Shown here: positions 8,421 through 15,884 of the stretch, one piece after another | Layout of the letters: every line of letters begins with the position of its first letter | Position numbering within the stretch: position 1 is the first letter of the stretch | Source of the DNA: JBFHFS01 sp041583495 | GTDB lineage: Bacteria > Bacteroidota > Bacteroidia > Bacteroidales > Marinilabiliaceae | Direction: 5' to 3' | Length of the DNA stretch: 64,000 bases | NCBI GenBank assembly: GCA_041583495.1 | Contig: JBFHFS010000029.1 | Coordinates: 1-64,000 of the forward strand | Notes under the pieces: model-generated | What the model was told of the DNA's origin: nothing | Databases searched by the model: none | The model's input: the letters and a program-made list of their open reading frames with translations, nothing else | Position numbers and translations under genes: made by a program

Positions 8421-8519
8421 GTAGGATGGCTCTCTGCGACAGTTGCTTAGAGGGTCTTCTTAACAGAAGCCATCCTACATTCCTTTTTAAACAATAAGCT
8501 ATGGCAATAAAAAGTATTA
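8421..8519 (+). ncRNA. Structured RNA leader, copy 2, in front of the ferredoxin
   Basis: The second copy differs from copy 1 at only a few bases. Positions 8421-8478 form a perfect 11-bp closing stem (GTAGGATGGCT / AGCCATCCTAC). Inside are CTCT-GCGA-CAG-TTGC-TT-AGAG and a TCT/AGA arm. The two differences that fall in the closing stem (C to T opposite G, A to G opposite T) keep pairing in both copies, which argues for a selected RNA structure. The hairpin is 22 nt upstream of the ferredoxin ATG at 8501 and the T run ATTCCTTTTT follows the stem, so it could act as a cis-regulator or attenuator. The repeat runs into the first codons of the ferredoxin. Confidence 0.55.
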
Positions 8520-8716
8520 ACGGATGCATCGGCTGCGGAATTTGCGTAAAAACTTGTCCCACCGACGTAATAAGGCTCAATCCCAGGTCCAGAAAAGCAG
8601 AGATTAAATATCCTGCCGACTGCCAGATTTGCCACTTATGCCGTATGTATTGTCCTGTGGATGCCATAACCATTACCCCCGATAAAACAATCCCTGTCGT
8701 TGTTTCATGGGGATAA
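8501..8716 (+). CDS. Small 2[4Fe-4S] ferredoxin
   Basis: This 71-residue protein carries two complete cluster motifs, CIGCGICVKTCP and CQICHLCRMYCP, spaced as in bacterial-type 2[4Fe-4S] ferredoxins and in the small subunits of fumarate/APS-reductase-like flavoproteins. It has no signal peptide, so it acts in the cytoplasm as an electron carrier. No flavoprotein partner is adjacent; the next gene is a CotH protein 238 nt on. It is preceded by the duplicated structured RNA. ATG 8501 is fixed by the motif at residue 9. Confidence 0.85.
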   Translation: MAIKSINGCIGCGICVKTCPTDVIRLNPRSRKAEIKYPADCQICHLCRMYCPVDAITITPDKTIPVVVSWG

Positions 8717-8954
8717 AAATCATTTTGAATCCAATCCTGTTTATCGGGATTCGACAACCAAAAAAAATTAAAGCATTCATCATGCACTAAGAAGGCAGAT
8801 GCAGCCACTACCGCTTGGATTATCCCCAATTGGATAACGAAAGATGGAAGGCATGAATAAATATTTATAAGGGGGAAGATGGGTCCATGCCATTCGAGAA
8901 ACAACCATTGGGAACCTGCCCATAAAAATGCACTATTGTCTGAAAATTTTACCA

Positions 8955-10427
8955 ATGAAAAAAGTTACCATCACCCTTTCAGTAATCCTGTTAATCGCCG
9001 CAGTGTTTTACAGCTTGAAAAACAATGCATTAAAACCCAGCAGCCCCGGTTATTCAACGGTTTTTCCCAGGGATAAGGTAATCCGACTGGATATTAAGAT
9101 GACCAATGAAAACTGGGAAACCATGACTGCCGATTTGGAATCCAATTTGGAACCACCCTTCCAGGATCGGGAGATGCCGCCCCAAGCGCTAAATTTAAGG
9201 CCAGACCGGCCGATGGCGAAGGGCCACCGCCCCCCATTTCCCCCGGAAGAGGCTGTACAAGGAGGCAGGGGTCAAAAAATGGCCCCACCACATGGCCAGG
9301 GCAAACACACCCTCCCACCCCTTATGGATGACCAGTTAGCTGACCCCCTGTGGGGTTGTTGCGATATTACCTTTAAAAACCAAACCTGGCAAAAGGTAGG
9401 CATCCGCTTTAAAGGGAATTCAAGTCTTCGTTCTACCTACCGGAGAGGGTTGGAAAAATTTTCCTTTAAACTCGATTTCGACCGGTTTGAGGATGAATTT
9501 CCCCAACTCAAGAACCAGCGCTTTTATGGATTCGAGCAATTAAATATTAAGAATAACTACGATGACCTCTCCTTTATGCGCGAGAAATTAGCCACCGACT
9601 TATTTGCCGACTTTGGTCTCACAACACCCAAAACCGCTTTCTGTCAGTTGTTTGTCGATTATGGAGAGGGTCCCCAATATTTTGGTTTGTATACCCTGGT
9701 TGAAGAAGTCGACGACACCGTTATAAAAACACCAGAGGTGGAAAAATCGGGTAACTTGTACAAACCCGAGGGATTGGCGGCATCCTTTGCACCGGGTAGT
9801 TTCGATACGACAGCGATGAATAAGAAAAACCACAAACAACTGAACGATTATTCTGATGTCCGGCAATTATACGAAGTGCTAAACAGTTCATTGCGTACCG
9901 AAGATCACAAACTGTGGAAGTCGCAGTTATCTGAAATTTTCGATGTGCCGGTATTTCTTAAGTGGCTTGCGGCGAATACCGTCATGCAAAACTGGGATTC
10001 CTATGGAACCTCATTGCACAACTACTATCTATACCACAACCCTGTCTCCAACAAGTTGGAATGGATTCCCTGGGACCACAATGAAGCCTTGCAATCGGGA
10101 AAAAGGGGAGGCGCTTTATCGCTTTCGTTGAAAGAGGTGGATACAAGCTGGCCCCTGATCAAATTTATAATAGAGGATGCAGGTTGGAAGGCTGAGTATG
10201 AAAATTACGTGAATGATTTTAGTCAGAATTTGTTTACCCCCGAAAAGATTAACCCGATCCTTGAGAAATACGAAAAACTCATTGCCCCTTGTGTGGTTGG
10301 AGAAGAAGAAAAACACTCCTTTATTAACAGAGATTCGGATTTTTTTGAGGCCGTTGAATATTTAAGAGATCACACAACCAGGCGTCAAAGTATGGTTCAG
10401 AGTTTTATTCAACCACAAAATCTTTAA
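8955..10427 (+). CDS. CotH kinase family protein (second copy, with Pro/His/Met-rich insert)
   Basis: This 490-residue protein is anchored or exported by an N-terminal hydrophobic segment (residues 1-22) without a lipobox. The CotH domain matches that of the first copy throughout: GIRFKGNSSLRSTYRRG, KFSFKLDFDRFEDEFP, NWDSYGTSLHNYYLY and WIPWDHNEALQ. It differs by an insert of about 60 residues at roughly 66-125, rich in Pro, Gly, Met, His and Arg (RPDRPMAKGHRPPFPPEEA), where the first copy has a short Gly stretch. ATG 8955 is preferred over ATG 8928. The LytS/LytTR pair follows 204 nt later. The kinase fold is inferred from family; the substrate is unknown. Confidence 0.87.
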   Translation: MKKVTITLSVILLIAAVFYSLKNNALKPSSPGYSTVFPRDKVIRLDIKMTNENWETMTADLESNLEPPFQDREMPPQALNLRPDRPMAKGHRPPFPPEEAVQGGRGQKMAPPHGQGKHTLPPLMDDQLADPLWGCCDITFKNQTWQKVGIRFKGNSSLRSTYRRGLEKFSFKLDFDRFEDEFPQLKNQRFYGFEQLNIKNNYDDLSFMREKLATDLFADFGLTTPKTAFCQLFVDYGEGPQYFGLYTLVEEVDDTVIKTPEVEKSGNLYKPEGLAASFAPGSFDTTAMNKKNHKQLNDYSDVRQLYEVLNSSLRTEDHKLWKSQLSEIFDVPVFLKWLAANTVMQNWDSYGTSLHNYYLYHNPVSNKLEWIPWDHNEALQSGKRGGALSLSLKEVDTSWPLIKFIIEDAGWKAEYENYVNDFSQNLFTPEKINPILEKYEKLIAPCVVGEEEKHSFINRDSDFFEAVEYLRDHTTRRQSMVQSFIQPQNL

Positions 10428-10539
10428 CTTTGACCTGTTTAATAGAAACCATAGAGTTGAAACGAGTCCCGCAAAAACCGGGGCAGGCTCCCGATAAAAA
10501 AATCGAACAGGATATGCAGCATTTTTCCCCTCGAACTTG

Positions 10540-10560
10540 TCCCGTTATTTTCGGGAGGAG
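10540..10560. repeat. Short palindrome of the TCCCG-CGGGA type
   Basis: GTCCCGTTATTTTCGGGAGGA lies in the gene gap 10428-10631, which also contains related pieces (GAGTCCCGC, GCTCCCGATAAAAAAATCG). Similar short palindromes occur in gaps near 8740, 17085, 45505 and 55113. Overlapping ORFs of 60-70 codons on both strands here look non-coding. Confidence 0.4.
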
Positions 10561-10631
10561 CATGTTTATCCAGAGCAGGTTTTTTCGGACAAAGTTCGGG
10601 ATGACCCTGAAAAACACACAATTATAACCAG

Positions 10632-11741
10632 ATGAACTATTCCATTAACCTCAAACGCGGAGAATCGATCATTTACATCGTCCTTTGGATGGTGATTTTA
10701 TTGATGCCTGTATTTTTCTCTAACACAAATACCGGTATGGACTGGTCGAGGGTAAGGCTGGAATGGTTCCGGTTCTTACCTTTTTTCATAGTTTTTCTTG
10801 TTCATAACTACCTATTGTTTCCCCGGTTTTTTAGTACAAACAAATCCTTATTCTATTATGCGCTGACTCTTGTTCTGGTGTTGCTTGCCGGGCTCTTTGC
10901 CGATTATATGGGGATAATGCTGGGCCTCAGGCCCGAAGAGGCCTTTCATCCTTTCCCCAAAGGACCCATGGGATTTGAGCCCCCCCGGGGTCAACCGCCC
11001 CTGGATCTGCCCCCTGCTTTTCAGGGCCCCAAAGATTGGAATAAAACGTTTATCGACAACACCCTCGTCTCTTTCCTGGTAGTAGGATTTAATGCCGCCA
11101 TTAAACTCACGGTAAAATGGCAGGCCGAAGAGCAAAAAAATAAAGAGCTGGAAAAAGAAAAATTAAAGACCGAGCTGGCGTTCTTAAAAAATCAGGTGAG
11201 CCCGCATTTTTTCATGAATACCCTGAACAACATCCATGCATTAATCGATATAAACGCCGAAACGGCCAAAGAATCTGTAATTAAGCTTTCGAAACTGATG
11301 CGCTATTTATTGTACGATTCGGAAGCAGGAAAAACGACCCTGACCAAAGAGGTGGAGTTTATTAAGAGCTACATCGACCTTATGAAATTGCGATTTACCT
11401 CGCAGGTGGAAGTAAATCTCTCCTTTCCCCCGGTATTGCCTAACATCGTGATACCACCCATGCTTTTTACCTCCCTGCTCGAGAATGCCTTTAAACATGG
11501 CATATCCTATCAGAAAAAATCTTTTGTGGAACTGATTGTAAAAACCGATCAGAAAAGCCTGCTTTTTCAAATAAGAAATAGTAAAAAGGACAACAATACC
11601 GGACTCAATGAGCCCGGTGGAATTGGCCTGGAGAACCTCAAAAAAAGGCTTAATCTGATTTACCAGGATCGCTATTCATTAGAACAAAAAGAAGATAAAG
11701 ATACTTTTGAAATTAACATTAAACTCCCTATACATGGATAA
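10632..11741 (+). CDS. LytS-type sensor histidine kinase
   Basis: This 369-residue kinase has four membrane segments (about 13-30, 48-64, 73-94 and 142-160). A Pro-rich loop at 98-138 (LRPEEAFHPFPKGPMGF...) is predicted to be periplasmic. A coiled-coil linker at 163-185 leads to the His_kinase domain (PF06580) with PHFFMNTLNN, where His192 is the predicted phosphoacceptor, then LLENAFKHG (N-box) and a GIGLENLKKRL G-box. It overlaps the response regulator by 8 bp. The loop composition resembles the insert of the upstream CotH protein. It is the sensor of a two-component pair; the signal is unknown. Confidence 0.9.
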   Translation: MNYSINLKRGESIIYIVLWMVILLMPVFFSNTNTGMDWSRVRLEWFRFLPFFIVFLVHNYLLFPRFFSTNKSLFYYALTLVLVLLAGLFADYMGIMLGLRPEEAFHPFPKGPMGFEPPRGQPPLDLPPAFQGPKDWNKTFIDNTLVSFLVVGFNAAIKLTVKWQAEEQKNKELEKEKLKTELAFLKNQVSPHFFMNTLNNIHALIDINAETAKESVIKLSKLMRYLLYDSEAGKTTLTKEVEFIKSYIDLMKLRFTSQVEVNLSFPPVLPNIVIPPMLFTSLLENAFKHGISYQKKSFVELIVKTDQKSLLFQIRNSKKDNNTGLNEPGGIGLENLKKRLNLIYQDRYSLEQKEDKDTFEINIKLPIHG

Positions 11742-12465
11742 GATAAAATGTATGGCTATCGATGACGAACCCCTGGCCTTGCAACAAGTAGCCGGCTATA
11801 TCAATAAGTTACCTTTCCTGGAATTGGTAGCCCAATGTTCCGACGCCTTCGCCGCGATTAAGATTATCGAAAACCAGGAGATTGACCTGATGTTTGTCGA
11901 CATCAACATGCCCGACCTCAATGGCCTGGAGTTCGCTAAATCGCTAAAAAAGAAGCCTTTGTTGATATTTACAACCGCCTACAGCGAATATGCCCTCGAA
12001 GGTTTTAAGGTGGATGCCATGGACTATTTGCTCAAACCCTTCTCGTTCGCCGAATTTTCGAAAGCCGCCAACAAGGCACACACCCAATTTGAATTGCTAA
12101 AAAATTTTAAGAAGGATCCGGAAAATATCGAAAGCAACGATGAATTTCTTTTTATAAAGTCCGAATACAAGCTCCTGCGCATCAACCTGAATGACATCAT
12201 CTATATTGAAGGCATGAAGGAATATGTTAGGATTCATCAGGAAAAACAAATCCCCGTAATGACCCTGCTGAGCATGAAATCGTTGGAAGAAAAATTACCC
12301 TCCGACCGGTTTATGCGCGTTCACCGCTCCTATATTGTCAATCTTAGAAAGGTGAGTACCATTGAACGTTTTCGTATTGTATACCCCGACAAAACACGCA
12401 TCCCCGTCTCCGACAACTATAAAGTGAAGTTCCAGGAATTTTTGGAAAAGAACTTTATGGGGTGA
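11734..12465 (+). CDS. LytTR-family response regulator
   Basis: This 243-residue regulator has a receiver domain at 1-120 with the acidic pair in AIDDEP, phosphoacceptor Asp56 in FVDINMPD, Thr80 and Lys101 in LLKPF. A LytTR DNA-binding domain follows at about 140-240 (FIKSEYKLLRINLNDIIYIE, RVHRSYIVNL). ATG 11734 overlaps the kinase stop by 8 bp, showing translational coupling; an earlier in-frame start at 11707 is unlikely because the receiver strand begins at MDKIKCMAIDD. It would control genes with LytTR direct-repeat sites; the adjacent CotH gene is the natural candidate target. Confidence 0.92.
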   Translation: MDKIKCMAIDDEPLALQQVAGYINKLPFLELVAQCSDAFAAIKIIENQEIDLMFVDINMPDLNGLEFAKSLKKKPLLIFTTAYSEYALEGFKVDAMDYLLKPFSFAEFSKAANKAHTQFELLKNFKKDPENIESNDEFLFIKSEYKLLRINLNDIIYIEGMKEYVRIHQEKQIPVMTLLSMKSLEEKLPSDRFMRVHRSYIVNLRKVSTIERFRIVYPDKTRIPVSDNYKVKFQEFLEKNFMG

Positions 12466-12557
12466 GGTTTCCTAATCGTATCGATTCTTTTTTTTGAGAA
12501 AAAAAGGATGCCTCTTGATTTTGGAACAACATGGCACAAAACGAACCAAAGGGGTTT

Positions 12558-12995
12558 TTAATACACAATTTTAACTGTCCCTTCTATTTTTCGTCTCTTT
12601 CCTTTAGGTTTAATCATATCAATTCGGTCAAAATATTTATTGTCAACCTCAAGCTTAAATGAATTTGGAGCAAGTTCTAATATTTTACAAGAGAGTCTCT
12701 GGGCTTTATTTTTTAAAATTAAAGAGTCCTCTATTACTTTATATGTGAATTTGCTTCCGTTAAACAAAAACTCCCCCAATTCTTCCGAAACCTTAAAGAT
12801 TGAATCTCCAAATACGGTGATATATGAATCGTTTGACAAAAAGCGTTTAACAGAATCATGATAGGAAACATTCTTAACCTGATAACTCATCATATAATAT
12901 TCACAAGGTTCAATAAACTTTTGTGACATCTGTTGTGGCTTTTTACTGCAGGCAGCCATTAATAAAACCAATATTAGGAATAAAAAACGTCTCAT
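12558..12995 (-). CDS. Small hypothetical lipoprotein
   Basis: This 145-residue protein starts with a lipoprotein signal (LMAAC, Cys16). The rest is beta-rich with no family that I recognise; it contains repeated short strands (YITVFGDSIFKVSEELGEF, FNGSKFTYKVIEDSLIL) and a basic C-terminus. It lies 11 nt downstream of the XRE-membrane regulator on the same strand, so the two probably form one unit. Composition is more A/T-rich than the flanking LytTR and ABC genes, a weak hint of separate origin. Confidence 0.65.
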   Translation of the reverse strand: MRRFLFLILVLLMAACSKKPQQMSQKFIEPCEYYMMSYQVKNVSYHDSVKRFLSNDSYITVFGDSIFKVSEELGEFLFNGSKFTYKVIEDSLILKNKAQRLSCKILELAPNSFKLEVDNKYFDRIDMIKPKGKRRKIEGTVKIVY

Positions 12996-13006
12996 AATAG
13001 ATTGAT

Positions 13007-13609
13007 TTATAATATTTTAATTGGATTGCTTAATCGATTGGTCAGGTAAGTCTTATAGGTTACAAATAGAATGATAAGAATATTAGTTACCATAAAAAAG
13101 GTTTTCAGATAGGATTGAGTTTCAATATCGGAAAGAAAAGAATCCCATTGATTTCCAATAAAAGCTTGCTTATTTTGAATTATATACCTTAATCTAAGGA
13201 AGTTTATGGTTCTGAATACGAAATATAATATTACCCAAATTATCTGTATCGTGAGTACTTTTACACCTAGGCTCCTGACACCTTTTATCTGATTCTTTTT
13301 TATGGACCACAATATCAAGGGAACTATTATTGCAAAAAAAGGATTAACGATGCAAAGAATTGGAGAGAATGCGAGAATTAATAAAAAGTTGGTATTTTCA
13401 TTGGGTTCCCATTCAAGTAAATAGTCAGGAGAAACACCCAATGCCGTTGATAATTTTTTTAATGAATCACCCGAGGGGTTGCTATTCTCGTTTTCTATTC
13501 TCTGTACGGTCCTAAGACTTAGTCCTGCAATCCCGGCAAGACCTTCCTGAGAAAACCCCTTACTTTGTCTAAGTCCTTTTACTTTTTGAGCTAATTGATT
13601 ATCGTTCAT
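13007..13609 (-). CDS. XRE-family HTH regulator fused to a membrane domain
   Basis: In this 200-residue protein, residues 1-65 are a classic Cro/C1-type HTH (KVKGLRQSKGFSQEGLAGIAGLSLRTVQRIENENSNPSGDSL, quoted only as landmarks: KVKGLRQSKGFSQ and SLRTVQRIENE). Then come about four hydrophobic stretches (roughly 73-98, 108-132, 160-190) resembling DUF4870-type small membrane domains (FFAIIVPLILWSIKK). Such one-component regulators bind DNA from the membrane. It precedes a small lipoprotein gene by 11 nt. A strong inverted repeat lies about 96-124 nt upstream of its ATG and could be its operator. Confidence 0.8.
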   Translation of the reverse strand: MNDNQLAQKVKGLRQSKGFSQEGLAGIAGLSLRTVQRIENENSNPSGDSLKKLSTALGVSPDYLLEWEPNENTNFLLILAFSPILCIVNPFFAIIVPLILWSIKKNQIKGVRSLGVKVLTIQIIWVILYFVFRTINFLRLRYIIQNKQAFIGNQWDSFLSDIETQSYLKTFFMVTNILIILFVTYKTYLTNRLSNPIKIL

Positions 13610-13704
13610 GGATTAATGTTCTAATAGCCCAAAACTATACATTTCATTCATTAGATTACTGAAAATCATTACGACAATTTTATGACACATCTGCCAAATA
13701 CCTG

Positions 13705-13733
13705 AATTAGAGTCAATTTTATTGACTCTAATT
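13705..13733. promoter_or_regulatory. Perfect 13-bp inverted repeat upstream of the XRE regulator
   Basis: AATTAGAGTCAAT and ATTGACTCTAATT flank a central TTT. The palindrome lies in the gap between the ABC permease end and the XRE gene start, and there is no T run suited to a terminator. An operator for the adjacent HTH regulator is the simplest reading, but this is inference. Confidence 0.5.
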
Positions 13734-13877
13734 GAAATATTCTAGTGGATAAAAATGAGGAGCTTACACATCCTTAAGTACCTAAAAATTTAACTTCTGC
13801 AACGGCCCCTAAAAAGCGTAGGGAGGGCTTTACCAATCTTTTGGTTGCCAAACCCCGGAGAAGCCCGGGAAATGGAG

Positions 13878-13914
13878 AAAAAAACAGCACCCGAATCCTG
13901 TGGTTCCGGATGCT
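13878..13914 (-). terminator. Terminator of the NEW3-ABC operon
   Basis: Read on the minus strand, AGCATCCGGAACC pairs with GGATTCGGGTGCT around an ACA loop (one bulge), followed by seven T residues. It lies about 30 nt after the permease stop. The remaining gap 13610-13877 contains only A/T-rich sequence and the inverted repeat at 13705. Confidence 0.8.
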
Positions 13915-13945
13915 ATTGTTTAACTACCCTTATAGGTTAATCGTC

Positions 13946-14914
13946 TTAGCGCGAACGAATCTCCCTGCGCAAAAAGAGGGTGTAGGCGATGGCGAAGAAC
14001 AAAATGGTTCCACCAACCAGGGCGGTAACCTGGGGCCATACCAACAACAGACTCTGGCCCAAAGGCAACGGACTGGGAATCGCACCACTGGTCTGTTCCA
14101 TGGTTAAGGGGCCCAGGCTGCGAACCGAGGGCATCATCAACGAAGTAGTGGCGTCGCTGAACAACTGACCCGGATTAAGCCGCATCACATTTTGAAAAAA
14201 ACGCTGAAAATGAACTACCTGATTTTCACTCACAAACCGTGCCGGTGCCATAGCCTTTGCCAACAGGTTAACGATCATATTAAAAAAAATGGTAAAAAAG
14301 AGCCAGATCGAAATTCCTGCCAGTGCCGAGGTTGAGGCCTGCCTGAATTTAACCGAAAAGAAGATGGATAAATTCAACCAAAAAGCCACATAAACAATAT
14401 TCACCAGCGAAAAAACCAATATGCGGATAAACTCCTCGGCGGTAGGCGGAGTGCCCAGAAGAATGAGCCCAAATCCCAAAACCAAAAAACTAAGTGCCAT
14501 AAAAAGGACACTTAAGATGATTAAGGAAGCGGTAAATTTGGCATTTAGCACAAAGTCGCGATAGATGGGTTGAGCCAATATCCGGCTTAACGTGCCTTTG
14601 TTTTGCTCGGTATTAATACTATCGAACCCCATACTGATGCCTAACAACGGCCCCAGGAAACTGATAAAAATAATATACGAGGGTAAGGTGCCATCCGAAT
14701 GGGTGAAGAGTTTGAGGAAAAAGAAGGCATCATCGGGACTGCCGCCACTGATGGCCGATGAAAAATCACTTAGGGCAGCATACAGCGAACCCATGCATGT
14801 GAGCAGCAGCAATCCTGCCATGATTAAGAATTTCCAGCTCCTAACCGAATCGGAAATTTCTTTACTCACAATCACCCAAAAGGGATTTAAAGTTTTGGTA
14901 TTTGATTTATGCAT
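13946..14914 (-). CDS. ABC-2 type transporter permease
   Basis: This 322-residue membrane protein has about six hydrophobic segments (for example LIMAGLLLLTCMGSLYAAL, YIIFISFLGPLLGISMGFD, FTASLIILSVLFMALSFLV, near the C-terminus ALVGGTILFFAIAYTLFLRREI). It shows the NTEQNKGTLSRILAQP cytoplasmic loop typical of NatB/NosY-like ABC-2 permeases, and a large extracytoplasmic loop in the second half. ATG 14914 overlaps the end of the ATPase gene by 8 bp; an earlier ATG at 14953 is less likely. Together with the ATPase it forms a two-gene exporter; the substrate is unknown. Confidence 0.87.
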   Translation of the reverse strand: MHKSNTKTLNPFWVIVSKEISDSVRSWKFLIMAGLLLLTCMGSLYAALSDFSSAISGGSPDDAFFFLKLFTHSDGTLPSYIIFISFLGPLLGISMGFDSINTEQNKGTLSRILAQPIYRDFVLNAKFTASLIILSVLFMALSFLVLGFGLILLGTPPTAEEFIRILVFSLVNIVYVAFWLNLSIFFSVKFRQASTSALAGISIWLFFTIFFNMIVNLLAKAMAPARFVSENQVVHFQRFFQNVMRLNPGQLFSDATTSLMMPSVRSLGPLTMEQTSGAIPSPLPLGQSLLLVWPQVTALVGGTILFFAIAYTLFLRREIRSR

Positions 14915-15881
14915 GATGTAGCCCTCCCTCAAAATAACGGTTATAAATGGCATCTAATCCATACTCCTTTCTATTCATAAAGTTCAAGCCGTATCCGGCC
15001 TCCACAACAGCCCTGGAGATGGCTGATGAGAGGTCGGAAGAGCACTCAATCTGAAAATGATTGTTGTTTTCCACCACGGATTGAACCCCCTCGATGGGTT
15101 TTAAAATGCCTTTCAGTTTTTCTGCCAAATTTTCAGCATCATTGGGCACCATGCCCTTATCGATGCCAATTTCTATCAAAAACATCCCATGGGTAAAGAG
15201 TTGTTTCGAAAGAGTCTCAATATTACCCTCAGCCAACAATTTGCCCTCAACAAAAATGCCTACCCGATCGCAAACCTGTTGAACCTGGTGAAGATTGTGT
15301 GACGAAAATAAAACACTAATATTACGTTCATGCCTCAATTCCTGAATAAGGCTAAGAAGTTCCTGAACCCCTTTGGGATCGATGCCGGTAGTGGGCTCAT
15401 CCAGAATAATGACTTCGGGTTCTTTAATAAGCACATCGGCCAACCCCAGACGTTGACGCATCCCTTTAGAGTATTTACCGGTCTTCTTGTGCATTTCATT
15501 CCCAAGACCCACTCGCCCAAGAAGAGCCTCCGCCCTTCTTCTAGCTTCCGCGGGCTCAATGCCATTTAACCGGGCCGTGTAGATCAGGTTCTCCAGGCCT
15601 GAACGATCATCATAAAAACCCACATCCTCGGGCAAATAACCCACTTTTCGTTTAACCTCAATGGGGTGAACCGTAGAGTCTATATCGCACACCTTCACCC
15701 TTCCTGAAGTAGGCTCTGTAAGCCCCAACATCATCAATATGGCGGTTGATTTGCCGGCCCCGTTGGGCCCCAGCAAACCAAATATCTCGCCCCTGTTTAC
15801 GGTGAGGGTGAGCTGGTTAACCGCCCGGAAATCGCCATATGCTTTAGAGATATTATCGAGCTGGATTACTGTATTGTCCAT
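14907..15881 (-). CDS. ABC transporter ATP-binding protein (CcmA/NatA-like)
   Basis: This 324-residue ATPase has Walker A GPNGAGKST (38-46), a signature region YSKGMRQRLGLADVL, Walker B VIILDEPTTGIDP and the H-loop SSHNLHQV. The C-terminal extension of about 100 residues is typical of the CcmA/NatA branch that drives ABC-2 permeases. It lies 3 nt after the NEW3 protein gene and overlaps the permease gene by 8 bp, so the three proteins are made together. Confidence 0.93.
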   Translation of the reverse strand: MDNTVIQLDNISKAYGDFRAVNQLTLTVNRGEIFGLLGPNGAGKSTAILMMLGLTEPTSGRVKVCDIDSTVHPIEVKRKVGYLPEDVGFYDDRSGLENLIYTARLNGIEPAEARRRAEALLGRVGLGNEMHKKTGKYSKGMRQRLGLADVLIKEPEVIILDEPTTGIDPKGVQELLSLIQELRHERNISVLFSSHNLHQVQQVCDRVGIFVEGKLLAEGNIETLSKQLFTHGMFLIEIGIDKGMVPNDAENLAEKLKGILKPIEGVQSVVENNNHFQIECSSDLSSAISRAVVEAGYGLNFMNRKEYGLDAIYNRYFEGGLHHA

Positions 15882-15884
15882 TAT

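Noticed and set aside
8281..8519. Possibility that the duplicated element is a hammerhead or other known ribozyme
   Set aside because: The hammerhead core (CUGAUGA and GAAA) is absent and the junction sequences do not match any self-cleaving class that I can recall.
10405..10627. Three overlapping short ORFs on both strands between CotH and LytS
   Set aside because: They arise from the palindromic sequence; none shows protein-like composition.
12481..12520. T-run/A-run hairpin (TTTTTTTTGAGAAAAAAAGG) after the LytTR gene
   Set aside because: The stem is only A-T pairs; it is too weak to call a terminator.
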